64,000 nucleotides of DNA, taken from Bradyrhizobium sp. JYMT SZCCT0428. Lineage in GTDB: Bacteria > Pseudomonadota > Alphaproteobacteria > Rhizobiales > Xanthobacteraceae. Below are positions 34,364-42,318 of this stretch, piece after piece. The notes under the pieces are model-generated. The model saw nothing but the letters and a program-made list of their open reading frames with translations. It had not been told where the DNA came from and made no database searches. Position numbers and translations under genes: made by a program. Positions within the stretch are counted from its first letter, which is position 1. Every line of letters starts with the position of its first letter. Where the stretch lies: positions 1-64,000 of the forward strand of contig NZ_JAFCLS010000044.1 in assembly GCF_018131075.1 (NCBI RefSeq). The letters are read 5' to 3'.

Positions 34364-36064
34364 CTACCCCAACCCCGCCCTTCTAAACCCCTCCAGATAA
34401 TGCTCCCGCTCCACCTCATGCTCATACGGCATTTCGGTGGATAGCCAGGCCAGCGAGATGTTGGGCTGGACGTTGCGCAGGCCTTCCAGCGCCGCGGCGG
34501 CGGCCTGGGTGAAGCCGGACATGCCGAGGGAGGCCGTCAGCACGCGGTGGGCGCCGACGAAATCGGGGCGCTGGCGCAGGGCTTCGCGGGAGAGGCGGAT
34601 CGCCTCCTCGTAGTTGCGGCCGACATACTGGCAATAGGCGGCGACGCCGCAATAGATGCCGGCAAAGGGATCGCGCGGGGAAAAGCGCAGCGCCTGCCGG
34701 GCGGCGGCGTCGCCGTCCTCCCAGCGCCCGCGATAGGACAGCGCCACGCCATAGATGCCGCGCGCCGGCGAAAAATTCGGATTGAGCCGCAGCGCCAGCT
34801 CGAACTCGGCGATGCAATCGTCAAAGCGGCGGTTGAACAGATAGACGCTCGCCAGCGCATAATGCGCCCAGGCATCCTCAGAGTCGGCGCGGATCGCCGC
34901 CAAGGCGGCGCGTTCCGCGGCCCGCACCGCAATCGGCATGTCCTCCCAGCCCATATGGGCCGCAAACATATGGCAGGCCGCGAGCAGGCTGAGCGCCTGG
35001 CCGTAGCCGGGATCGACCGCAATGGCTTTTTCGAGCAGCGCCTGCGCCACCAGATTGTCCGATCGCGTCACCCGCCAGTAATGCGACAGCGCGCGCATGA
35101 CGAGATCCCAGGCGTCCATATTGTCCGGCGTCTTGCGCTGGCTGCGGAAATTCTCGGCGGCATAGAGCTGCGGCTCGATCGCGGCGACCACGGCCTGCGT
35201 GATCTCGTCCTGCACCGCGAACACGTCGGCGAGGTTGCGGTCGTAGCGCTCGGCCCACAGGTGACTGCCGGTGACGACGTCGTTGAGCTGCGCGGTGATG
35301 CGCACATGGTCGCCATCCTTGCGCACCGAGCCCTCGACGACATAGCCGACGCCGAGCTCCTCGCCGATCTGCTTCAGATGCACCTGACGGCCGCGATAGA
35401 CGAAAGAGGAGTTGCGGGCGATGACATAGAACCAGCGCAGCTTTGACAGCGCGGTGATGATGTCCTCCGAAATGCCTTCGGAAAAATATTCCTGCTCGGG
35501 CTCGCCGGAGATGTTTTGAAACGGCAGCACGGCGATCGCGGGGCGATCGAGCGGCGGCAGGGAGTGCGCGGGCTCGGGTGCGGGGGTGATCGCCGGGGAT
35601 GCAGTGGTCGCGCTTTGCGGCGCAAGGACGCCGCTGAGCGCGGGTCGCGCCGCAACTGCGCCGCTGACATCCCCGACAAACCGAAAACCCTTGCGCGCGA
35701 TGGTGCGGATCAGCGCCTGGTCCTTGCCGCTGTCGCCGATGGCGGTACGCGCGGCGTTGATGCGGCTGGTCAGCGTGGATTCGGAGACGATGCGGCCGTG
35801 CCAGATGCTCTCGATCAGATCGTCCTTGGTCACGACGTGGTCGCGGTGCTCGACCAGGTACATCAGGATATCGAACACCTGCGGCTCGACTGCGACAATT
35901 TGGCCATCGCGGGTCAATTCGCGCACGGCGGTGTCGAGCACATGGTTTGAGAAATGAAACTGCACGCGAGCATCCCCGTGGCCGGTTGATCGGACCCCCT
36001 TGACGCCCGGTTTTGCCGGGTTCTGCTGGCGGGGCCGCTCAATTAGCGCGCTCAAATCAGCCAT
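34364..36064 (-). CDS. CadC-like winged-helix regulator with TolB-like and TPR domains
   Basis: A 566-residue protein. The N-terminal OmpR/PhoB-type DNA-binding domain (about residues 35-130) includes VEPQVFDILMYLVEHRDHVV and TLTSRINAARTAIGD. A short Ala/Pro linker follows, then a region with PAIAVLPFQNISGEPEQEYF and WAERYDRNLADVFAVQDEIT, shared by adenylate-cyclase-associated and TolB-like proteins. TPR-like helices fill the C-terminal half. There is no membrane segment and no cyclase domain. Targets are unknown; it is divergent from a methyltransferase gene, its most likely target. Confidence 0.8.
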   Translation of the reverse strand: MADLSALIERPRQQNPAKPGVKGVRSTGHGDARVQFHFSNHVLDTAVRELTRDGQIVAVEPQVFDILMYLVEHRDHVVTKDDLIESIWHGRIVSESTLTSRINAARTAIGDSGKDQALIRTIARKGFRFVGDVSGAVAARPALSGVLAPQSATTASPAITPAPEPAHSLPPLDRPAIAVLPFQNISGEPEQEYFSEGISEDIITALSKLRWFYVIARNSSFVYRGRQVHLKQIGEELGVGYVVEGSVRKDGDHVRITAQLNDVVTGSHLWAERYDRNLADVFAVQDEITQAVVAAIEPQLYAAENFRSQRKTPDNMDAWDLVMRALSHYWRVTRSDNLVAQALLEKAIAVDPGYGQALSLLAACHMFAAHMGWEDMPIAVRAAERAALAAIRADSEDAWAHYALASVYLFNRRFDDCIAEFELALRLNPNFSPARGIYGVALSYRGRWEDGDAAARQALRFSPRDPFAGIYCGVAAYCQYVGRNYEEAIRLSREALRQRPDFVGAHRVLTASLGMSGFTQAAAAALEGLRNVQPNISLAWLSTEMPYEHEVEREHYLEGFRRAGLG

Positions 36065-36204
36065 GACGTGCGCTACCTCACAGAAAAATCAGGGTGGCCT
36101 CAAGGCAAAATCAGCCCTGTCTCAGAGTCTTTAGGTCCTCCGAGCGGCATGTTCGGTTCAGCGCGGTCACCCCCGTGACCGCATGCCACAGAGGAGGAAA
36201 CTGC

Positions 36205-37056
36205 ATGGCCACGACAGCTACCGCCACAATGCCGGCTTCAACCGCCACCCCCGCCCCCGATCTTGCCGCGCTGAAGACCAGGCAGCAGGCGGCGTGGTCG
36301 TCAGGCAATTACGCCATCGTCGGTTCCACGCTGCAGATCGTCGGCGAGCAGCTTTGCGAGGCAATTGATCTCAAGGCCGGCGCCAAGGTGCTGGATGTCG
36401 CCGCCGGCAACGGCATGGCCTCGCTCGCCGCCGCGCGCCGCTGGTGCGACGTCACCTCGACCGATTACGTGCCGGCGCTGCTGGAGCGCGGCCGGGCGCG
36501 CGCCAATGCCGAAGGCATGACGATGGAGTTTCGCGAGGCCGATGCGGAGAACCTGCCGTTCGACAACAACAGTTTTGAAGTGGTGCTGTCGACCTTCGGG
36601 GTGATGTTCACGCCGAACCAGGACAGAGCGGCGTCTGAATTGTTGCGTGTGTGCAAGCCGAAGGGCCAGATCGGCCTCGCCAACTGGACGCCGGACGGCT
36701 TCATCGGCCAGGTGTTCAAGACGCTCGGCAAGCATCTGCCGCCGCCCGCGGGCGCGAAATCGCCGGCGATGTGGGGCACGCGCGCGCGGCTCACCGAAAT
36801 GTTCGACGCCGGCGCGGCCTCGATCAAGGCCGAGTCGCGGCTGTTCAATTTCCGCTACCGCTCGGCCGAACATTTCCTCGACGTGTTCAAGACGTTTTAC
36901 GGCCCGGTGCTGAAAGCGTTCGCCGCGCTCGAGCCCGCAAAACAGGAAGAGCTGCACAACGATTTGCACGCGCTGATCGTCCGCATGAACCGCGCCACCA
37001 ACGGCAGCATGGTGGTGCCGAGCGAATATCTCGAAGTGGTGATTACGAAGCGATGA
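36205..37056 (+). CDS. Class I SAM-dependent methyltransferase
   Basis: A 283-residue enzyme with the Rossmann-type SAM site VLDVAAGNGMASLAAA near residue 67, the acidic loop TSTDYVP, and the post-I and motif-IV segments READAENLPFDNNSFEVVLS. It resembles UbiE/phosphatidylethanolamine-type methyltransferases, but the acceptor cannot be told from sequence. An Ala/Thr-rich N-terminus precedes the fold. A GAGGAGG ribosome site fixes the ATG. It is divergent from a CadC-like regulator. Confidence 0.85.
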   Translation: MATTATATMPASTATPAPDLAALKTRQQAAWSSGNYAIVGSTLQIVGEQLCEAIDLKAGAKVLDVAAGNGMASLAAARRWCDVTSTDYVPALLERGRARANAEGMTMEFREADAENLPFDNNSFEVVLSTFGVMFTPNQDRAASELLRVCKPKGQIGLANWTPDGFIGQVFKTLGKHLPPPAGAKSPAMWGTRARLTEMFDAGAASIKAESRLFNFRYRSAEHFLDVFKTFYGPVLKAFAALEPAKQEELHNDLHALIVRMNRATNGSMVVPSEYLEVVITKR

Positions 37057-37091
37057 CGATCCACTTCCACACACCCCGCTCGCCTCTTCTT

Positions 37092-37235
37092 ACCTCTCCC
37101 CGCTTGCGGGGAGAGGTCGGATCACATCGCAGATGTGATCCGGGTGAGGGGGTACAGGTCGCTCCATTGGCACAAGCGCCCGCGGTGAGAGCCCCTCACC
37201 CCGACCCTCTCCCCGTGAAGAACGGGGAGAGGGAG
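37092..37235. repeat. Palindromic repeat, family 6 variant
   Basis: ACCTCTCCCCGCTTGCGGGGAGAGG at the left and CCCTCTCCCCGTGAAGAACGGGGAGAGGG at the right, with ATCACATCGCAGATGTGATC and GTGAGGGG/CCCCTCAC inside. It separates the methyltransferase and hydrolase genes. Confidence 0.85.
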
Positions 37236-37263
37236 AACGGGCACAACTCACAGGATTGCTTCG

Positions 37264-38133
37264 ATGAACATTTTGACTCCAATACCTTCACGCAAAAGCG
37301 CCACCGCTTGCGTCGGCGCGCTGCATTGCTCGCTCGGTTCGGGACGCCAATGGGCAAAACTCGCCGCCGAATTTGGGCCCGGCACCAAGCTCCTCGCGCC
37401 GGATCTGATCGGCTATGGCAATAAGCCTGGAACGTTCGACCTGCCGCTGACGCTGGCGCAGGAAGTGCAATGCCTGCGCGCGACGCTGGATCAGGCCGAT
37501 GGGCCGATTCATCTGGTCGGGCATTCCTATGGCGGCGCCATCGCGTTCAAGGTCGCGACCGATCCGGCGTATGAACATCGCATCCAGAGCCTCTCGCTGA
37601 TCGAGCCGGTGCTGCCGACGCTGCTGCTTGAAAGCGCCCCGGATCGGCGGCTGCACGACCAGTTCGCCGAACTCGCAGCAAGGGTGCGCCAGGATATCTG
37701 GAACGGGTCAGTGCTGGAGGCGATCGACAAGTTTTCCGAGTTCTGGTGCGGCTCCGGCCCGCGCGAGGACATGTCGCCGGCCGCGCGCATCCGCATGATC
37801 GAACATGCCGAAAGACTTCCGTACGATTTCGCCGCCGCCTTCGCCGAAGAGGATGTGACGATCGCGGCGGCCTCGTTGCGGGTGCCGACGCTGCTGTTGT
37901 CCGGCGGCCAATCGCCGAACCTGACCCAGCGCATCGTCCGCCGGCTGGCCGCGGTCATCGACGGCGCCGAACTGCGCCATCTGCCGGATGCCGGGCATAT
38001 GCTGGCCATGACCCATGCCGGCATCATCAACCCCGTGATCGCGGCCCACATCGCCCGCGCCGATGAACTCGCCGGCGTGTCGCTGGCGGCCGGTCAGCCG
38101 GCGCCGAAGCTGGTCAGCCTGGCAGGCGGTTGA
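37264..38133 (+). CDS. Alpha/beta-fold hydrolase
   Basis: A 289-residue hydrolase with the nucleophile elbow GHSYGG (Ser88), the oxyanion region LHCSLGSGRQW near residue 20, and the catalytic His in PDAGHML (His245). The cap domain lies between about residues 120 and 200. It could act on an ester, lactone or epoxide; the specificity is not visible. It is on the same strand as the methyltransferase before it and the adaptor protein after it. Confidence 0.85.
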   Translation: MNILTPIPSRKSATACVGALHCSLGSGRQWAKLAAEFGPGTKLLAPDLIGYGNKPGTFDLPLTLAQEVQCLRATLDQADGPIHLVGHSYGGAIAFKVATDPAYEHRIQSLSLIEPVLPTLLLESAPDRRLHDQFAELAARVRQDIWNGSVLEAIDKFSEFWCGSGPREDMSPAARIRMIEHAERLPYDFAAAFAEEDVTIAAASLRVPTLLLSGGQSPNLTQRIVRRLAAVIDGAELRHLPDAGHMLAMTHAGIINPVIAAHIARADELAGVSLAAGQPAPKLVSLAGG

Positions 38134-38241
38134 GCGGCGGTTTGGGCCTTCTTGGTGGTCTTCTTGCCGCTTGGCGCGCCGGTCGGGCATCTGGTATCCA
38201 TTTCTGGTATTTATGGGCCCGAAACTGGAAATGAAACGCCG

Positions 38242-39126
38242 ATGATCACCGCGCGCGACCTCAAGCTGCCTGCCCTGATGCTTGCGGGGGCACTCAGCCT
38301 GGCCGCGCCGCCGGCGTTTGCCGCCGACGAGGAAACGGCGCCCAAGGGCGCGGCGGTCACCGTGTTCAAGGCCGCGAAATCCTGCTTCGGCAACAATGTC
38401 GAGGTGTCCGGCACCATCATCGCGCGCGAGGAAACGCAGGTGCGGCCCGAGCGCATGGGGCTGAAGGTCGCCGAAGTGCTGATCGATGCAGGCGATACCG
38501 TCACCGCGGGCCAGACGCTGGCCCGGCTGACGCTCCCCGAAGGCGGCACGGTGCTGGTGCAGGCGCCCGTCGCCGGGCTGGTTTCGGCCTCGACGGCCGC
38601 GGTCGGCGCCATGGCGTCCGGCAAGGGCGAGGCGCTGTTTTCGATCATCGCCCGCAGCGAATTCGACCTGGTCGGCTTGGTGCCGACCCGCGACATCGCA
38701 AAACTTCAGATCAACCAGAGCGCACGGATCAAGGTGATCGGCGCCGGCGAAGTCGATGGCAGGGTGCGGCGGCTGTCGACCACGGTCGAGCCCAACAGCC
38801 AGCTCGCCCAGGTGTTCATCGCCGTCACCACCAACCGCCGGCTTCTGGTCAACTCCTCCGGGCGGGCGCAGATCAAGACCGGCCAGAGCTGCGGCATCTC
38901 GGTGCCGCTGACGGCGATCCTCTACGGCAATGCCGGCACCGTGGTGCAGGTGGTGAAACGCCAGCGCGTCGAGACGCGGCGGGTGGAAACCGGATTGATG
39001 CAGCAGGGCCAAGTCGAGATCCGCGAGGGCATCGTCGAAGGCGATATCGTGGTCGCCCGCGCCGGCGCCCTGCTGCGCGAAGGCGATCCGGTGCGCCCGG
39101 TGATGGTGGCCGCGGACGCGAAGTGA
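38242..39126 (+). CDS. Orphan RND-type periplasmic adaptor (HlyD family)
   Basis: A 294-residue exported protein with a signal peptide (residues 1-28, ending PAFA) instead of the membrane anchor of its paralogue at 21088. Matching segments are KSCFGNNVEVSG, EETQVRPERMG, AGDTVTAGQTLARL and GQSCGISVP, so both Cys are conserved between the two proteins. No pump gene follows; the next gene, convergent with this one, encodes the second caspase-like pseudoenzyme. It may share a distant pump or have a non-transport role. Confidence 0.82.
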   Translation: MITARDLKLPALMLAGALSLAAPPAFAADEETAPKGAAVTVFKAAKSCFGNNVEVSGTIIAREETQVRPERMGLKVAEVLIDAGDTVTAGQTLARLTLPEGGTVLVQAPVAGLVSASTAAVGAMASGKGEALFSIIARSEFDLVGLVPTRDIAKLQINQSARIKVIGAGEVDGRVRRLSTTVEPNSQLAQVFIAVTTNRRLLVNSSGRAQIKTGQSCGISVPLTAILYGNAGTVVQVVKRQRVETRRVETGLMQQGQVEIREGIVEGDIVVARAGALLREGDPVRPVMVAADAK

Positions 39127-39135
39127 CGGCGCAGC

Positions 39136-39259
39136 CGTCATGGCCGGGCATAGCCGTCCGAAGGACGGCGTCGCTTCCGCTCGCCTATGACCCGGCCATC
39201 TATCGATCCTTGAGAGAATTTTGCTTGATGGATGCGCGGGTCAAGCCCGCGCATGACGA
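39136..39259. repeat. Palindromic repeat, family 5
   Basis: It begins CGTCATGGCCGGGCATAGCC and ends GGTCAAGCCCGCGCATGACG. It lies between the convergent adaptor and caspase-like genes and may stop transcription from both sides. Confidence 0.85.
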
Positions 39260-39266
39260 GGGGTGC

Positions 39267-40106
39267 TCAGCCGCCGAGGCTGACGTCTTCGAGCAGCGAG
39301 GACGACACCGAGGGAACCTGCTCGCCTTCGCTGGCGCGGGAGATCGAGACGCGGGTCTTGTTGAAGGCGGTCTCGGCACCGGCCTGCGCGGCGAGGTTGT
39401 TGAGCAGCTCGGACATCAGCACGCTGTACTGGCCCTTGGAATCGTCGACCACCTTGCCCGGCGTCGCCGAAGACAGGATCAGCGCGTTTTCGGGCGCCGA
39501 GATCGGCGCCAGGCCGTGCGAGTAGGAACGGAAACGGCGCTCATAGGGGTTGCGGCGGGAGGCGTCGACCACGACGAGTTTGACCTTGGCGCCCTGCTCC
39601 TTCATCGCGTCGAGCACGGCCTCGATGCTGACGCCGTCGCGGCGGACATCGGCTTCCTTCCAGATCGCGGCATCGACCGGGATCATGTAGCTCTGGCGGC
39701 CGACCTGGACGCCGTAGCCGCCGAAGAACAGCATCACCACGCTGTCGGGCGTGATCTTGGACTTGAGCCGGCCGATGGCGCGGGCCATGTCGTCCTTGGT
39801 GGCGTCTTCCACCACGTCGACGTCAAAGCCCTTGCCGCGCAACGCCGCGGTCAGGCCGCGGGCGTCATTGATCGGCTGCGCCAGCGGCGCCGAGGCGTCG
39901 GGATAGTGGCCGTTGCCGATGACCAGTGCGACGCGGGAAGTCTTGGTAGCGACGTCGGAATTCTGTTCGGTCGCGATCGCCTTGGCGGCATCGAGCGAAC
40001 GCTTGTTGAGCGCAGCATGGGCGCCGATCGCCAGCGACACCAGGCCGACCAAAGCGGCGGCCACGGTCACCGTGCGGCGGGAGATGCTTGGCTTGCTACC
40101 GTCCAT
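39267..40106 (-). CDS. Caspase-like pseudoenzyme (Tyr-Ser type)
   Basis: A 279-residue protein with an N-terminal membrane or signal segment (about residues 14-34) and a peptidase C14-type fold from RVALVIGNGHYP. The catalytic His is replaced by Tyr131 (FFGGYGVQ) and the catalytic Cys by Ser183 (VVDASRRNPY). It is a paralogue of the protein at 18581 (shared RQSYMIPVDA and EADVRRDG) but lacks the Pro-rich linker and TPRs. Tyr-Ser variants of caspase homologues are known in alphaproteobacteria; no protease function is expected. The ATG at 40106 follows GGGA; a TTG 15 bases upstream is possible. Confidence 0.85.
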   Translation of the reverse strand: MDGSKPSISRRTVTVAAALVGLVSLAIGAHAALNKRSLDAAKAIATEQNSDVATKTSRVALVIGNGHYPDASAPLAQPINDARGLTAALRGKGFDVDVVEDATKDDMARAIGRLKSKITPDSVVMLFFGGYGVQVGRQSYMIPVDAAIWKEADVRRDGVSIEAVLDAMKEQGAKVKLVVVDASRRNPYERRFRSYSHGLAPISAPENALILSSATPGKVVDDSKGQYSVLMSELLNNLAAQAGAETAFNKTRVSISRASEGEQVPSVSSSLLEDVSLGG

Positions 40107-40429
40107 TGTTTCAATTCCCAATCGTTGACCAGGGCGCGCCAGTTAGTCGCGCCAGTGCCGTTTAGGTTTGAGGGGTTGCGAATTGTGTGCCGTCGAATTG
40201 TGGCAATTTGCGGCACCGCAACAAAGAAACCCTTAACCCGCACGGCCATTGCGGGCAACCTCCTTTGGCGCATGACGTTCCCCAGAAGAATGATGGTGCC
40301 AAATCGGGACATTTTCTGTGACATCGGTCACATTTGTATTTCCCGCTGATTTGTATCATTTTCAATGGCTTGCAGGCCGGCGGTGGATTCGACGGCCCTC
40401 GGTTCACGGTTCCGGCGAAAAGAGACTGC
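40107..40429. promoter_or_regulatory. Divergent promoter region holding a Crp-type site
   Basis: No gene is seen in these 323 bases between the caspase-like gene (minus) and the possible cyclase-fold gene (plus). The clearest signal is a perfect TGTGA-N6-TCACA. The region is more AT-rich than its surroundings near 40310-40375, as expected for promoters. Confidence 0.55.
40317..40332. promoter_or_regulatory. Perfect Crp consensus site
   Basis: TGTGA-CATCGG-TCACA matches the E. coli CRP consensus at all 10 fixed positions. It lies 98 bases before the start of the gene at 40430 and 211 bases before the divergent caspase-like gene. Confidence 0.65.
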
Positions 40430-42169
40430 ATGGGCTTTCAATATTTCGCCGGCGCCGCCTACCGCGCGCTGACCGCCCGCAAGGACGGGCCGTCGCTGTA
40501 TGACGTCTGCGATCCCCTGCTGCTGAACTATACCGGCGGCGATCCCCATCTCGGAAAATTCTATCGGACCGCGCTTGGCAACCCGGCGCTGCGCCCGCTG
40601 CTGCGCCGTACCGGACTGCCGCAACTGCGCGACGAAGGCCGGCTGCAGTCGCTGCGCCAGGCGCTGACCCGCGCCCGCGACGACGATGCGCCGGACTGGG
40701 AAGCGGTAGGTACACCCATCGCCGAACTGATGGAGAGCATCGAGATCCGTCATCCCAAGCCGGCTCCGGCCGTGGCGCCTGCCAAAGCGCCTGACCTCGC
40801 CGAGATCGAGCGCGTGATCCGGACCTGCGGGTCGCATCTGCTGCGCTCGTTTGCCAGCAACGGCTTCATCCCGACCTATGCCGCGTTCAACCTGCTCGGC
40901 GATGCCGACATGGGCGGGCGCGAAATGCTGATGGCGCTGACCGGGCTCAATTCGCGCGGCTACAAGAACTCGACCCTGCTGTTCAGCCTGGCGCGGATCT
41001 TCATCGCGCATTCACCGGCCCGCGCGCTGATCAACCCGCCCTGGACCGGCATCGCCGAGCCGATGTGGGAGCCGATGCAGATCCGCCACCGCTCGGCCTA
41101 TTACGACGCCTTCTTCACCGAGGCGCTGCTCAGCTTCGTCGAAACCGGCCTCGCCTCCGTGGACCAGACCGCTGCGTCGCGCCGCGCGATTTCCGAGATG
41201 GTCGATTTTTGCCTCGCCACCAGCGCCGAGGAAGTGCCCTCGCATGACGGTTCCACCGTGCGCGTCATCACCGCACTGGCGCCGCTGCCGCATCCGCGCT
41301 TTTCAAAATTCTTCTCCCAGATCAAGCAGGATCTCGGCTTCGGCATCTACGTGCCGGACTGCGACACCACCGCCTGCTCATTCTCGGCGGCGACGCAGGC
41401 CGGCTCGACCGATCCGATCCTCGACCAGCCGCTACTGGATTTCTACGCCGGCTATCAGGTCCGCAGCGGCGCCAACGAGCCGCGCGTGACGGTGCCGCTG
41501 AACGACAATGTCGAGTACGAGGGCGGCGTCGTGACCTGGATCGACAACCTCGCCGGCGACCGGCCCTACGGCAACGACCTCGACCCGACGCTCAACCTCG
41601 ACATCCTCGAGGTCAGTTTCCGTAACCTTGCGCGCTGGAAGATCATCGAGACGCCGTCACGGCTGGAGACGGTTCACCGCATCATCGGCTTCCAGAAGCG
41701 GCTGGTGGAAAGTGGCGCGTTCACCAATCCGCGCTCGCATATCTATTATCTGCCGGAGCTGTATTGCGCCTATTTCGGCCGCTGCTATGCGGCCTTCATC
41801 GCGCTGCCGCCGGCGGCGCGGCTGGCGATCGATCCCGAAAACACCTTCGACTTCATCCGCGGCCGCGTGCTGGCCTATGTCGAGGGCGAGTTGATCACCC
41901 ACGAGATGAATGCCTTCGATGCGGCGCTGGCCCTGATGGCGCTGGCGCATCTCGGCGCCGACGCGGCAAGCTTTTCGCCTGCGCTGCATTGTATCGTCGC
42001 CGCTACAGGCGAAGGCGGCCGGCACGGTCCCTACAAGGCGTATGAGTGGAACAAGATGAAGACCCCGACGCGCATCCTGGTCGGCGGCCCCGAGGTGACC
42101 TCGGCCTTCGTGCTGATGGGGCTGGCGCTGGCGAGGGGCGTGATGATGAAAGGTCGTAGCGGTACTTAG
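40430..42169 (+). CDS. Unknown protein, possible terpene-cyclase-like alpha/alpha toroid
   Basis: A 579-residue soluble protein that I cannot assign to a named family. It is mostly helical with no signal peptide. The segment VPDCDTTACSFSAA (Asp310-Cys-Asp312) resembles the DxDDTA motif of class II terpene/squalene cyclases, with Thr in place of the last Asp. Further on, VVTWIDN and NDLDPTLNLDILE resemble segments of prenyltransferase/squalene-cyclase-like toroid proteins. This points to a cyclase-like fold but is only motif-level inference. The ATG at 40430 is chosen because upstream residues are AT-rich promoter sequence with a Crp-type site. Confidence 0.55.
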   Translation: MGFQYFAGAAYRALTARKDGPSLYDVCDPLLLNYTGGDPHLGKFYRTALGNPALRPLLRRTGLPQLRDEGRLQSLRQALTRARDDDAPDWEAVGTPIAELMESIEIRHPKPAPAVAPAKAPDLAEIERVIRTCGSHLLRSFASNGFIPTYAAFNLLGDADMGGREMLMALTGLNSRGYKNSTLLFSLARIFIAHSPARALINPPWTGIAEPMWEPMQIRHRSAYYDAFFTEALLSFVETGLASVDQTAASRRAISEMVDFCLATSAEEVPSHDGSTVRVITALAPLPHPRFSKFFSQIKQDLGFGIYVPDCDTTACSFSAATQAGSTDPILDQPLLDFYAGYQVRSGANEPRVTVPLNDNVEYEGGVVTWIDNLAGDRPYGNDLDPTLNLDILEVSFRNLARWKIIETPSRLETVHRIIGFQKRLVESGAFTNPRSHIYYLPELYCAYFGRCYAAFIALPPAARLAIDPENTFDFIRGRVLAYVEGELITHEMNAFDAALALMALAHLGADAASFSPALHCIVAATGEGGRHGPYKAYEWNKMKTPTRILVGGPEVTSAFVLMGLALARGVMMKGRSGT

Positions 42170-42318
42170 TTTACCCTCCTCCTCCGGGGAGGGTAAGAAG
42201 AAGCGCCTCCTTCTGACGGGAAGTTGAAAGCGATGCGACCCCAGAGCACTGGCGAGCCGGCCTCAATGTCCGCACAATCCGTGCAATCATGTTGCACATT
42301 GCCGCGCCGGGATTGCCC

